NCBI RefSeq assembly: GCF_009362735.1
Contig: NZ_WHNP01000031.1
Coordinates: 1-64,000, forward strand
DNA length: 64,000 nucleotides
Direction of reading: 5' to 3'
Source of the DNA: Paraburkholderia franconis
GTDB taxonomy: Bacteria > Pseudomonadota > Gammaproteobacteria > Burkholderiales > Burkholderiaceae
Below the pieces are notes generated by a model. It saw only the letters and a program-made list of their open reading frames with translations. It did not search any database and was not told where the DNA came from. Positions 18,126-26,997 of the stretch are shown in pieces. Within the stretch, counting starts at the first letter, position 1. The number at the start of each line of letters is the position of its first letter. The translations under genes and the position numbers were made by a program.

Positions 18126-18988
18126 GTGCAACAGGATTCAATGGGAGAGTGTCTGTGGATCGCAAACAGAAGATTCTCGAGCAAACACGATGCCGGCAAT
18201 CCGTCCGTCGATGTCGACAAAATAGTCGAAACAGATGCCATCTGGGGAAAGCGAACGCTCGCGGAAACACTAAAGCGGCCAGTGGACTTCATCGTCGCCT
18301 CCCACGTAATCGAGCATGTCCCAGATCTGATCACGTGGTTGCGTGAGCTCTCGCATGCGCTGAGGCCCGGCGGGCAGGTGCGCCTCGCAATTCCAGACAA
18401 GCGTTTTACATTTGACCTTCTGCGTAGAGAAACCGAGCTTTAGCGACGTACTCGACTCATACATCCTGTCAGCCCGCGTTCCAACGCCCCATGCAATCCT
18501 CGACTACTATCTAAATGCAACTCAGGTCGACCCGATCGCCGCTTGGCGCGGGGAGCTCAACGAAAATAATGTCAAGCCGAAAATAATGTCAAGCGCCCCG
18601 ATATTTTGAACAGACCATGGCAATGGCGAGGGACGCCGCCAGCAATGGCACCTATCATGATGCACATTGCTGGGTATTTACGCCGCGTTCATTTGCAAAG
18701 CTTTTCGAACAGCTATCCACGCTAGCGCTGATTCAATTTGCATGTGACCGATTCTTCGACACCGACGTCAATACAATTGAGTTCTTCGTGTGGCTCAGGC
18801 CAGAAACCGATACCGTAAAACCTGTCTCGAGCTGGCAGCGGATGGCATTGGAGGCTAAAACATTTGCACCAGGCAAGGATCAGCGGTCCCGTCCTGGAGC
18901 ATCCACTACGAATACGTGGAAAATCGCTGCGCCATTGCAAGCTCGTTCCATGCGACTTGTCCGATCGCTCCTGGCAGGGTCGAGATAA
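18126..18988 (+). pseudogene. SAM-dependent methyltransferase, broken by frameshifts
   Basis: Three consecutive pieces in different frames form one protein. Piece 1 contains 'DFIVASHVIEHVPDLITWLR' and 'ALRPGGQVRLAIPDKRFTFD', the motif II/III region of class I methyltransferases (about 18270-18440). Piece 2 is 'DVLDSYILSARVPTPHAILD' (about 18438-18500). Piece 3 is 'TYHDAHCWVFTPRSFAKLFE' (about 18650-18710). The order matches the family found in Burkholderia O-antigen loci. Frame changes lie near 18430 and 18600, and the SAM-binding glycine motif upstream is missing. It would not make a working enzyme. The pieces still keep good reading-frame quality, so the damage looks recent. Confidence 0.75.
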
Positions 18989-19000
18989 GCGCCCGCTTGC

Positions 19001-20905
19001 CTAGATTGATACCCGCTTGTCTGTCACCACCGTCAGCGGAACGGTTCGCAACGGCGGTACGGCCAGTGTCGGCTGATAATCGGCAACCCACCGCCGAAGA
19101 TCGCGGCGCACTTCGTCGTCCATCAACACGCGATGCTGCATCAGCCACGGCAGCAGTTCGTCGAGCAGATTGCCGGGCACGCCGCGCGCCTGCGCGATGC
19201 GCAGCTTCGGATGCGGCGTGCGCGTCGTCGTTTCCTCGTCGGCGAGTAGTTCCTCATACAGCTTCTCGCCCGGACGCAAGCCCGTGAATTCGATGCGAAT
19301 CTGTTCTTCCGTAAAGCCATACAGGCGGATCAGATCACGCGCGAGATCGACGATCTTCATCGGCTGGCCCATATCGAGAATGAAGATTTCGCCGCCATGT
19401 CCCATGCTCGACGCCTGCAGCACGAGCTGAGACGCCTCGGGAATCGTCATGAAAAAGCGCGTGATTTCCGGATGCGTGACGGTAACGGGACCGCCCTTCG
19501 CGATCTGCTGCTGGAACTTCGGGATCACGCTGCCCGCGCTGCCCAGCACGTTGCCGAAGCGCACGGTCTCGAACTGCGTGCGCTTGCTCGTCTGCTGGAG
19601 GGCCTGGCAGGCCATTTCGGCAAGGCGCTTGCTCGCGCCCATCACGTTGGTCGGATTGACGGCCTTATCGGTCGAAATCAGCACGAAGCGCGTCACATCA
19701 TGGCGAATTGCCGCGCGCGCCACCCGGTACGTGCCGAGTACGTTGTTGCGCACGGCTTGCCAGGCGTTCTGCTCTTCCATCAGCGGCACGTGCTTGTAAG
19801 CGGCGGCGTGGTAGACGATATGCGGGGTGTAGCGTGCCATCACCTGATCGAGCAGCAGTGAGTCCTTGGCGTCGCCGATGACGGGCACAATCGATGCGCC
19901 CGGGAGGCGTTCATGCAGTTCTTCCACGAGGCGATACATCGCGTACTCGGAGATATCGAATGCAATCAGCTGCGCGGGCTTGAAACGCAGAATCTGACGA
20001 CACAGTTCCGAGCCGATCGAACCGCCTGCGCCCGTCACCATCACCACGCGCGCATGCAGCAGCGCTTCGACGTGCGGCGTATCAATATGCACGGGCTCGC
20101 GGCCAAGCAGGTCTTCGAGGTCGATGCGGCGCACGCGGGACATCGACGCCTGTTCCTCGGCAACGTCCGTCAGCGCGGGCAGCACCATCGCGCGCACACC
20201 AGCGCGCACGCACAGCGTGGCCGCGCGGCGCTGCTGTTCGACCGATGCCGACGGGATCGCGATGATCGCGTATTCGGTCTTCATCGCCTCGGCGATTTCC
20301 GGCAGCTTGCCGATCGGACCCAGCACCTTGTAGCCGTAGATTTCACGGCCCTGCTTCGAGACGTCGTCGTCGAGCAGGCCGATCAGCCGCCACTCGCTCG
20401 AACGCGACAGTTCGCGCGCGAGCATCGCGCCCGCCGTGCCCGCGCCGAGTACGACGACGGGCTTGCCTTGCGCCACCAGCCCGCCGTACAGATAGAATTC
20501 CTTCGCTGCGCGATACAGCGCGCGCGAGCCGCCCATCGCGAGGAACAGGAAGAGCGGCGACACCAGCAGCACCGAGCGCGGAATGATCGGGATCGGCTGC
20601 ACCATCACCGCGAGGATCATGGTGATAAGGGCGGCCGCCGCCACCGCCTTCGATATGCGCAGCAGATCGGGCAGGCTCGCGAACACCCACATGCCGCGAT
20701 ACAGGCCAAAGATGCGGAACATCACGCCGTAGACGGGCAGCACCCATATGAGGGCGTGGAGCGCGCCCTCCCGGAAGTCCGTCGGCACGGCGCCGTTGAA
20801 GCGGATCACGTAGGCGATGAGCCACGTGCCCGCGACGGCGGCCAGGTCGAAAAGGAAAGCGCTGAAGGATAGCCAGCTGGCTTTGGTTCTTAGCATCAGC
20901 GTCAT
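19001..20905 (-). CDS. Membrane-bound nucleotide-sugar epimerase/dehydratase (CapD/WbpM/FlaA1 family)
   Basis: 634 residues from the ATG at 20903-20905, which overlaps the upstream stop codon by ATGA. Residues 1-120 hold about four membrane helices. A Rossmann-like domain comes next ('VVVLGAGTAGAMLAREL'), then the catalytic SDR domain with 'VMVTGAGGSIGSELCRQILR' and 'LISTDKAVNPTNVMGASKR', the modified Ser/Met/Lys triad of this family. Long members such as WbpM convert UDP-GlcNAc to a 4-keto-6-deoxy sugar for QuiNAc/FucNAc residues. With the WecA-like enzyme at 20902 and the epimerase at 21938 it forms the initiation block typical of Pseudomonas and Burkholderia O-antigens. An open frame extends further upstream but overlaps the neighbouring gene. 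Confidence 0.92.
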   Translation of the reverse strand: MTLMLRTKASWLSFSAFLFDLAAVAGTWLIAYVIRFNGAVPTDFREGALHALIWVLPVYGVMFRIFGLYRGMWVFASLPDLLRISKAVAAAALITMILAVMVQPIPIIPRSVLLVSPLFLFLAMGGSRALYRAAKEFYLYGGLVAQGKPVVVLGAGTAGAMLARELSRSSEWRLIGLLDDDVSKQGREIYGYKVLGPIGKLPEIAEAMKTEYAIIAIPSASVEQQRRAATLCVRAGVRAMVLPALTDVAEEQASMSRVRRIDLEDLLGREPVHIDTPHVEALLHARVVMVTGAGGSIGSELCRQILRFKPAQLIAFDISEYAMYRLVEELHERLPGASIVPVIGDAKDSLLLDQVMARYTPHIVYHAAAYKHVPLMEEQNAWQAVRNNVLGTYRVARAAIRHDVTRFVLISTDKAVNPTNVMGASKRLAEMACQALQQTSKRTQFETVRFGNVLGSAGSVIPKFQQQIAKGGPVTVTHPEITRFFMTIPEASQLVLQASSMGHGGEIFILDMGQPMKIVDLARDLIRLYGFTEEQIRIEFTGLRPGEKLYEELLADEETTTRTPHPKLRIAQARGVPGNLLDELLPWLMQHRVLMDDEVRRDLRRWVADYQPTLAVPPLRTVPLTVVTDKRVSI

Positions 20906-21924
20906 ACCTCGGATTGTTTGGACAGTGTTGACTGGAACCGACGCCAGCGCAGATCGACGATGCTTCCGATGACGACCAGCACGGCAGCCCAACCAGCGAC
21001 GATACCCCACTGAGCGACCGTGGAACGGCCGAGTGCGAACAACGCAAGTCCTATGCCGACAACCATGACTGCGTACCACGCCCACGCGGTACCCGCATGG
21101 CCGACTCCTGAACGCACCATGCGCTGATAGTAGTGCTCGCGGTGCGCCTGCCAAAACTTTTCGCCGCGCATGAGCCGCCGCGCGAGCGTCACCGACGCAT
21201 CGCCGATGAACGGCGCGAACACGAGGGCCGGGAACCATACGGGCCACGCGCCGCCGCGCCAGCCCCAGTAACCGAGCGCGCCTGCCAGATAGCCCAGCGA
21301 GATAGACCCGGCGTCACCCAGGAAAATCCGGGCCGGATGAAAATTGAAGAAAAGGAAACCGAGCGCCGCACCGGCAATCGCAACCGACGCGAAGGCCAGA
21401 TCGGGCATCGGCTGGCTGCTCAGCAGCGCGCCGGCGGCGTAGCCCGAAAAGCCGAAAAGCGCCATGCCGCCCGCGAGGCCATCGGCGCCATCCATGAAAT
21501 TGTAAAGGTTGACGAGCCAGATCATCAAAAATGCCAACGCGCACAACAGCCACCACGCCGCCGCCGCTGGAAAAAGCGCGACGTACACGACGACGGCGGC
21601 CAGATGCGCAGCGAACCGCACGCGCGCAGGCAGTCCGCGGCGGTCGTCGATCTGGGACACCGCGGCGAGAAACGCCGTCGCGAGCGCAGCGCACCACAGC
21701 GACGGCGCCACCAGCAGCATCGCCACGACAGCGACGGGAACGATGCCCCAGCCACCGACGCGCGGGGTCGGGCGCACGTGGAGCGACCGGTCGTTCGGTA
21801 TATCGGTTGCGAGCCGCCAGGCGAGCCCCGTCTTCAGTAGCGCGTAAAGGATCGCCGCGCACACGCAGACAGCTGCGAGGGCGATGCCGGGTACGGTCGA
21901 CGGGGCCATCAATGAGGCTTGCAT
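20902..21924 (-). CDS. Undecaprenyl-phosphate sugar-1-phosphate transferase (WbpL/WecA family)
   Basis: 340 residues from the ATG at 21922-21924, 13 bases after the stop of the epimerase gene; an upstream frame extension would overlap that gene. It is highly hydrophobic, with 'PNDRSLHVRPTPRVGGWGI' at about 43-61, 'NLYNFMDGADGLAGG' at about 139-153 (metal-binding aspartates), 'IFLGDAGSISLGY' near 200 and 'HREHYYQRM' near 262. Short members of this superfamily such as WbpL start O-antigen units with FucNAc or QuiNAc derivatives. The CapD-type gene just downstream and the SDR upstream would make that donor. A distinct homologue is encoded at 8955. Confidence 0.88.
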   Translation of the reverse strand: MQASLMAPSTVPGIALAAVCVCAAILYALLKTGLAWRLATDIPNDRSLHVRPTPRVGGWGIVPVAVVAMLLVAPSLWCAALATAFLAAVSQIDDRRGLPARVRFAAHLAAVVVYVALFPAAAAWWLLCALAFLMIWLVNLYNFMDGADGLAGGMALFGFSGYAAGALLSSQPMPDLAFASVAIAGAALGFLFFNFHPARIFLGDAGSISLGYLAGALGYWGWRGGAWPVWFPALVFAPFIGDASVTLARRLMRGEKFWQAHREHYYQRMVRSGVGHAGTAWAWYAVMVVGIGLALFALGRSTVAQWGIVAGWAAVLVVIGSIVDLRWRRFQSTLSKQSEV

Positions 21925-21937
21925 CGGTATGGGTGGC

Positions 21938-22900
21938 TCACTGAGTCGAACGATACCAGTCGGCGGTTGCCGACAGGCCGTCATCGGTTGAAAACGGCGG
22001 CTGCCAGCCGAGCGTTTGGCGGATACGAGACGTGTCGACCTGCAAGCTGCCGATCAGGCGATCGATCTGCGCCGAGCGGCCCGTCAGCTGGCCCGCCGTA
22101 CGCAGCCAGGCGGCGGGCACCGGGAGCATTCGCGATGGCTTGCCCAGATGTCGCGCAAGCGAGCGCGTCAGTTCCGCGACGGTCGGGGCGCCGCTGTCCG
22201 CGACGTGAAAGCACTGCCGTGCGGCGCGCGGATCGGTCGCGCAGCAAACGAGCGCATCGCCCAGATTGCCGACGTACACCACGCTGCGCCGCGCCTGAAC
22301 GGCGCCGAGCGGCAGCGGCAGGCCGCGCCATACGGCGTCCATCAGCCGCAGGAAGTTAGCGCGCACTTGCGGTCCGTACACGAGCGGCGGCCGCACCACG
22401 ACGACATCGAGCCCCGTTTCATTGCCAAAACGGGTGAGCGCCTCTTCGGCGGCGCGCTTCGAGCGGCCATAGGCGTCTTCGGGACAAGGCGGATCGTCCT
22501 CGCGCAGCGGCTTGCCGCCGTCCTTTTCCGCGACGGCCTTGATGCTGCTCACGAACACGAAACGCCGCACCCCGTTCTGCTGGGCCGCCGCCGCGAGGCG
22601 TAGTGTTCCGTCGACGTTGGTCGCGCGGAATGCGGCGTCGGGGTCGGCCGCCGTGTCGTTCATGACGTGTACCCGCGCGGCCAGATGCACCACGCAGTTG
22701 GCCTTCAGGCCGGCTGGCCAGGCTTGCGCCACGTTTGAGTAGTCCGTGCTCGCGTCGACCCACTCGGCGACGCCGTCGACGCATCCGCCAGACCGGCGCA
22801 CGAGACCCGTCACACGATGCCCGGCATCAAGCAGGGCACCGCACAGCGCACGCCCGACGAACCCGTTCGCCCCGCTCACGATGACGTGACTCATAGCCAC
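21938..22900 (-). CDS. NAD-dependent sugar epimerase/reductase (WbpV/WbiG type SDR)
   Basis: 320 residues. N-terminal 'VIVSGANGFVGRALCGALLD' gives the GxxGxxG nucleotide site; 'VVHLAARVHVMND' (about 70-82), 'FVFVSSIKAV' and 'AYGRSKRAAEEAL' (YxxxK) follow. The 'HLAARVHVM' block is typical of WbpV/WbiG-like enzymes that reduce the 4-keto intermediate made by WbpM homologues, giving UDP-FucNAc or UDP-QuiNAc. Its 3' end is close to the sugar-phosphate transferase, and its 5' end overlaps the preceding glycosyltransferase by 10 bases, so the four genes 23739-19001 form one leftward operon. Confidence 0.85.
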   Translation of the reverse strand: MAMSHVIVSGANGFVGRALCGALLDAGHRVTGLVRRSGGCVDGVAEWVDASTDYSNVAQAWPAGLKANCVVHLAARVHVMNDTAADPDAAFRATNVDGTLRLAAAAQQNGVRRFVFVSSIKAVAEKDGGKPLREDDPPCPEDAYGRSKRAAEEALTRFGNETGLDVVVVRPPLVYGPQVRANFLRLMDAVWRGLPLPLGAVQARRSVVYVGNLGDALVCCATDPRAARQCFHVADSGAPTVAELTRSLARHLGKPSRMLPVPAAWLRTAGQLTGRSAQIDRLIGSLQVDTSRIRQTLGWQPPFSTDDGLSATADWYRSTQ

Positions 22901-23739
22901 TTCCAGCCGAAGCGGTTGAAGAACTTGACGGCAGAAGCCGTGAACATCCGTATATGCGCGGAACCCTTGCGCGCTGCGCCGCCGCCATGGTGAAGCACGC
23001 GCACGGTCGGCGCATAGACCACGCGTGCAAGCTCGTGTGTGCGCAGGCTCAGATCGTAATCCTCGAAGTAAAGGAAATAGCGCGGATCAAAACCCGCCAG
23101 CCTTTTTAGCACGCTCGTTCGAAAAAACATGAAGCAGCCGCTGACGATAGGCGGATCCCAAACGATGTCCCGTTCGTTAATCAGGTCGCGCATTTCGTAG
23201 GCGGCCAAGCGTATCGAAAACAACTGCCTGACATGATGCGGTAAAAATCCTCTGATCAGCAAATCAAGCAAGGTCGGGTAGCGACGACACAAATACTGTA
23301 GATGTCCCCTCTCGTCACCAATGCGTGGCGTCAGCAGTCCCGCTTCAGGGTGCTGTTCGAAGAAATCGAAGGCCTGGATCAATGCTTCACGATCCAGGTC
23401 GATGTCGGGGTTCAACACGAGATGAAACCGGCTTGAAGCGCGCTCGATAGCCAGGTTGTGGCCGCGGCCATATCCGACGTTGCCGTGCCCAGCGATGACC
23501 GATAGACGGAATCCTCTGCGCCGCAATGGCGCGAGGTCAATAACCGCGTCAGACAAACCGCCGTTGTCGACGATGAAAAGTTCGGCAACGAAATCAGGTC
23601 TGATTGCCCGGAGCGCATCGACGGCTGCCCGCAAGCTGTCCAATGTGTGTCGAAGCTGCGATGGCTCGGGGCGATATACGACAACGGAGACCGAGATAGC
23701 GTTGGTTTCTGTTGCAGGAGGCGCGCTGGAAGCGTTCAT
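22891..23739 (-). CDS. Family 2 glycosyltransferase (rhamnosyltransferase-like)
   Basis: 282 residues. 'VSVVVYRPEPSQLRHTLDSL' at the N-terminus and 'FHLVLNPDIDLDREAL' near 115 (the DxD metal site as 'NPDIDL') mark a GT-A fold of the RfbN/WbbL-type group. 'SGCFMFFRTSVLKRLAGFDPRYFLYFEDYDLS' spans the acceptor region with the ED catalytic base. Enzymes of this type transfer rhamnose or a similar deoxysugar in the cytoplasm. It is the first gene of the leftward operon that contains the initiation block, so it may add the second sugar of the repeat. There is a 480-bp divergent spacer upstream. Confidence 0.85.
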   Translation of the reverse strand: MNASSAPPATETNAISVSVVVYRPEPSQLRHTLDSLRAAVDALRAIRPDFVAELFIVDNGGLSDAVIDLAPLRRRGFRLSVIAGHGNVGYGRGHNLAIERASSRFHLVLNPDIDLDREALIQAFDFFEQHPEAGLLTPRIGDERGHLQYLCRRYPTLLDLLIRGFLPHHVRQLFSIRLAAYEMRDLINERDIVWDPPIVSGCFMFFRTSVLKRLAGFDPRYFLYFEDYDLSLRTHELARVVYAPTVRVLHHGGGAARKGSAHIRMFTASAVKFFNRFGWKWL

Positions 23740-24222
23740 GTAGAAGGCAGCGTGCCTGATAGCGACACTTTAAATTTGAAAGGGCCAGAATGCGCCAACT
23801 TAGCTGGATTTGAAGGGCTCTGCAACTGCTTTGGCCAGACGCCTGCCGGATGCGAGACGAGACGACTCGCGATCGTTTCCCATTATAAAACAATAGCCTT
23901 GCACCTTCGAGGCCGAACACGAACATGGTTAATACTCGACTGACTTGATGTTGGATATATTGATACGTCCTCGCTTTTGTTAATTCGCCATTTGTTACAC
24001 ACGCAAATAATGGTTTCAACGCGAATTCGCGGCTCACGCCTACGTGGAACACGAGGGTTACCGCGTCGAACCGGGTGACAGCAACGAGGCCTTTCTGGCG
24101 TTTAAAAACGCAGGAGTATGCGCATTTTCCGGCGAACAGCACATTAAGCCCGCCACTGTCCAGGGTGGTCTTCGTGGTCAGTTTGTGAGAACATTCGGCG
24201 CATTCATATATCGAGAAGAGTC
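23740..24222. other. Divergent intergenic region of the polysaccharide locus
   Basis: About 480 bp, visibly A+T-richer in the middle (23880-24010), separating the leftward initiation operon from the rightward arm. It must contain both promoters, but I do not find a confident -35/-10 pair. No JUMPstart-like 8-bp ops element was seen. A short open frame at 24044-24229 lacks any family signal. Confidence 0.4.
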
Positions 24223-25212
24223 ATGCTGACTGGACGCAAATACTTGGTTACTGGAGCGGGCGGATTTATTGGCAGCCACCTCGTCGAAGCCCTCGTGCGC
24301 GCGGGCGCTGACGTGACGGCGATGATCAAGTACGGTTCTTCCGCAAGCTGGGGTAATCTGGACTTCGTTCCGGACGAAGTGAAGGGGCAATTTCGTGTCA
24401 TCGCCGGCAATGTCGATGACGGAGACTTTGTCTTTCATGCGATGGAAGGCATGGATGTCGTCTGTCACCTCGCGGCGTTGATCGCCATTCCCTACTCGTA
24501 TGTCGCCCCGCGCAGCTATGTGCGCACGAACGTCGAAGGTACGCTCAACGTGGTTGAAGCGGCGCGACGTCTTTCCGTAGGACGCGTGGTTCACACCAGC
24601 ACGTCCGAGGTGTACGGCACCGCCATGCGGGTACCGATCGACGAAACCCATCCGCTGCAAGGGCAGTCGCCTTATTCGGCATCCAAGATCGGCGCCGACA
24701 AGATTGCCGAGAGCTATTATCGGTCGTTCAACACGGGCGTTGTCACGCTGCGCCCGTTCAATACGTTTGGTCCGCGACAATCCGCACGCGCTTTCCTGCC
24801 GACGATCATTGCGCAAGCGGCAACGCAAGACGAAATCCGCCTCGGATCGCTGACCCCGGAACGCGACATGACGTTCGTGACGGATACGGTTGCCGGGTTT
24901 ATAGCCGCATCGACGAGACCCGGAATCGAAGGCGAGACCATCAATCTCGGCACGGGGTCGACCTATACCGTAGGACATTTCGCACAACGGATCCTCAACC
25001 TGATGGGCGTCAGCCACAAGCCGATTGTGCAGGAAGCAGCGCGCATGCGTCCGGAAAAGAGCGAAGTCCTCAAATTGGTTTCCGATAATTCGCGCGCGGC
25101 CCAGTTGATGGGATGGGCGCCGCGCGTCAGTCTGGACGATGGCCTGCTGCAGACCATCGAGTTCGTGCGGAAGAATATTCACCTGTATCGCCCGAACGTG
25201 TACACGGTATAA
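24223..25212 (+). CDS. LegB-like nucleotide-sugar 4,6-dehydratase
   Basis: 329 residues. 'YLVTGAGGFIGSHLVEALVR' is the NAD site. The blocks 'CHLAALIAIPYSYVAPRSYV', 'VVHTSTSEVYGTAMRVPIDE', 'HPLQGQSPYSASKIGADKIA' (YxxxK) and 'LRPFNTFGPRQSARAFLPTI' match the LegB group (GDP- or UDP-N-acetylglucosamine 4,6-dehydratases of legionaminic acid and related pathways) much more closely than RfbB. Such enzymes form the 4-keto-6-deoxy intermediate. However, none of the later leg/pse genes (aminotransferase next door, NeuB-like synthase, CMP-transferase) is adjacent. The product is more probably a 6-deoxy sugar used by the nucleotidyltransferase and reductase that follow. First gene of the rightward arm. 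Confidence 0.75.
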   Translation: MLTGRKYLVTGAGGFIGSHLVEALVRAGADVTAMIKYGSSASWGNLDFVPDEVKGQFRVIAGNVDDGDFVFHAMEGMDVVCHLAALIAIPYSYVAPRSYVRTNVEGTLNVVEAARRLSVGRVVHTSTSEVYGTAMRVPIDETHPLQGQSPYSASKIGADKIAESYYRSFNTGVVTLRPFNTFGPRQSARAFLPTIIAQAATQDEIRLGSLTPERDMTFVTDTVAGFIAASTRPGIEGETINLGTGSTYTVGHFAQRILNLMGVSHKPIVQEAARMRPEKSEVLKLVSDNSRAAQLMGWAPRVSLDDGLLQTIEFVRKNIHLYRPNVYTV

Positions 25213-25243
25213 GCCGTTCGCACGTGTTCATCTGGAGTCTATT

Positions 25244-25960
25244 ATGAAAGCTGTGATCATGGCCGGCGGCAAGGGCACCCGCCTCCAGCCGTATACTGCT
25301 TTGTTTCCGAAGCCGTTGATGCCGCTCGGTGACATGCCCGTCTTGGAATTGCTGCTGCATCAACTCCGCAAGGCAGGCGTCACAGAAGTCTTTTTGGCCG
25401 TGAATCACCTGCATCACCTGATTCGCGCATTCTGCGGCGATGGTTCGCGCTTTGGCCTCCAGCTCGATTACAGCCTCGAAGACAGTCCTCTCGGCACGGC
25501 GGGCCCGCTGGGCGGCCTGCTCGACAAGCTCGATGGCGACTTCATCGTCACCAACGGCGACCTGCTGACAACGCTCGACCTTCGCAAGCTGATCGACGAT
25601 CATAGCGCGCAAAACGCGGCTGCATCGATCAGCGTGTATGAGCGCGAGGTGAAGATCGACTTCGGTCTGGTCCAGACGGACGGCGAGATGCGGCTCACGG
25701 GCTACCTCGAAAAGCCCGTGTCGCGACATCTCGTGAGCATGGGTCTGTATGTTCTCAACCGTGACGCGGTCGCTCCGCACGTCAAGCTTGATACGTATCT
25801 GGACATGCCCGACCTCATGAAGGCGTTGATCGCAGAAGGCAAGACGGTGCACTGCCACCGGCAGTCCGATAGCTTCTGGCTGGACATCGGCCGTCCGGAC
25901 GATTACGCCACGGCGCAGCAACTGTTCGCCGAGAAGCGCGAACTGTTCCTTCCTGCCTGA
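25244..25960 (+). CDS. Sugar-1-phosphate nucleotidyltransferase
   Basis: 238 residues; ATG at 25244, with ctggag about ten bases upstream. The signature 'AVIMAGGKGTRLQPYTALFP' with 'KPLMPLGDMPVLELLLHQL' is the GlmU/RmlA-like pyrophosphorylase core; 'VTNGDLLTTLDLRKLIDDHS' carries the metal-binding aspartate and 'SFWLDIGRPDDYATAQQLF' the C-terminal conserved block. It lacks a left-handed beta-helix acyltransferase domain. The protein resembles the HddC/MPG group (GDP- or UDP-type activation of a hexose-1-P) and probably supplies the substrate for the dehydratase immediately upstream. The nucleotide and sugar cannot be fixed from sequence. It is followed after three bases by the RMD-like reductase. 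Confidence 0.8.
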   Translation: MKAVIMAGGKGTRLQPYTALFPKPLMPLGDMPVLELLLHQLRKAGVTEVFLAVNHLHHLIRAFCGDGSRFGLQLDYSLEDSPLGTAGPLGGLLDKLDGDFIVTNGDLLTTLDLRKLIDDHSAQNAAASISVYEREVKIDFGLVQTDGEMRLTGYLEKPVSRHLVSMGLYVLNRDAVAPHVKLDTYLDMPDLMKALIAEGKTVHCHRQSDSFWLDIGRPDDYATAQQLFAEKRELFLPA

Positions 25961-25963
25961 GCG

Positions 25964-26896
25964 ATGCGCGTACTGGTTACAGGCGCGAGCGGCTTTGTCG
26001 GCAGCCGCGTCGTCGATCAGCTCGTGCATCGCGGTGCCGAGGTCGTCACGGCAGGTCGAAATCCCCGGGCGCCAAGTGCATCGCGAGGCGGCGTCAGCGA
26101 GCACCGTGTACTTTGTCTGGTGGACGACGCGAACGAAATCGAAGCGCTCGTGACCGACGTCGCGCCTCAGTGCATCGTTCACCTTGCAGGCGCGTCGTCG
26201 GCACCGTCCGTAGCAGAGCTGTATCGCGTCAACACAATCTTCGCGGCAAACGTCCTGCGGGCGGCGTTCATCACCAATCCCAATCCTCATGTGCTGCTGG
26301 TGGGAAGCGCAGCCGAGTATGGTCCCGTGCCGGACGCCGATCTGCCCGTAGCAGAAACATTCCCCTGTCAGCCGAACACCACGTATGGCATCACCAAGCT
26401 GGCGCAAACGCTTCAAGGCCTCAATGCAGCGGCGGCCGGGTTGCCCGTGACGATCGCGCGCGTCTTCAATCCGATCGGACCAGGCATGTCGACTTCGCTC
26501 GCGCTCGGTAGCTTTGCCGATCAAATTTCGCGGTTCGGCGACGAAGGCGGCACGTTGTTCACGGGAGATCTCGAAGTCGAGCGCGATTTCATCGACGTTC
26601 GGGAAGCAGGCCGACTGCTTGCCGAATTGGCAGTCAACGTGGACGCGACCGGCCAGATAGTTAACATCTGCACGGGTGTGGGGTACAGCCTGCTGGAACT
26701 GACGCGTCGGCTGATCGTCGCTTCAGGGCTGGAGATTCAGCTTCAGTTTGATAAGTCACGAACGGGAAACAGCACCGTGCGCCGTTTTATCGGACATCCC
26801 GGGAAGATAGAGTCTCTCGGGCTCAAGGTCATACCTCCCGACATGGACACGCTGTTACCCACCATGCTGCATCCGACACCAACAAGACAGCAGTAG
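25964..26896 (+). CDS. SDR nucleotide-sugar reductase, GDP-6-deoxy-mannose reductase (RMD)-like
   Basis: 310 residues. 'VLVTGASGFVGSRVVDQLVH' is followed by a short variable loop, then 'QCIVHLAGASSAPSV', 'PHVLLVGSAAEYGPVPDADL', 'NTTYGITKLAQTLQGL' (YxxxK) and 'ARVFNPIGPGMSTSLALGSF'. The 'GSAAEYG' and 'FNxIGPG' blocks are those of RMD/Tyv-type reductases, which reduce the 4-keto-6-deoxy intermediate to a 6-deoxyhexose. It starts 3 bases after the nucleotidyltransferase, so the three genes 24223-26896 look like one sugar-donor cassette. A second RMD-like protein is encoded at 48583. Confidence 0.75.
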   Translation: MRVLVTGASGFVGSRVVDQLVHRGAEVVTAGRNPRAPSASRGGVSEHRVLCLVDDANEIEALVTDVAPQCIVHLAGASSAPSVAELYRVNTIFAANVLRAAFITNPNPHVLLVGSAAEYGPVPDADLPVAETFPCQPNTTYGITKLAQTLQGLNAAAAGLPVTIARVFNPIGPGMSTSLALGSFADQISRFGDEGGTLFTGDLEVERDFIDVREAGRLLAELAVNVDATGQIVNICTGVGYSLLELTRRLIVASGLEIQLQFDKSRTGNSTVRRFIGHPGKIESLGLKVIPPDMDTLLPTMLHPTPTRQQ

Positions 26897-26997
26897 AAGC
26901 CACCCAAAGCCTTAACCCTATAGCCGGCAGGCCCGGCTCAAGAACAACGGCTCGCGCTCGCGAGAAATACACGGGGCTTGTTTCGAACCTTGCCCCA

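Noticed and set aside
20906..21247. Upstream extension of the CapD-like frame
   Set aside because: It overlaps the WbpL-like gene and is basic and low in complexity. The ATGA overlap at 20902-20905 gives a natural start.
23740..24222. JUMPstart/ops element before the polysaccharide arm
   Set aside because: No GGCGGTAG-type ops core was found.
24044..24229. 61-residue plus-strand frame in the divergent spacer
   Set aside because: No family signal, and its end overlaps the start of the LegB-like gene.
25127..26524. 465-residue open frame opposite the nucleotidyltransferase and reductase
   Set aside because: Antisense shadow spanning two clear genes.
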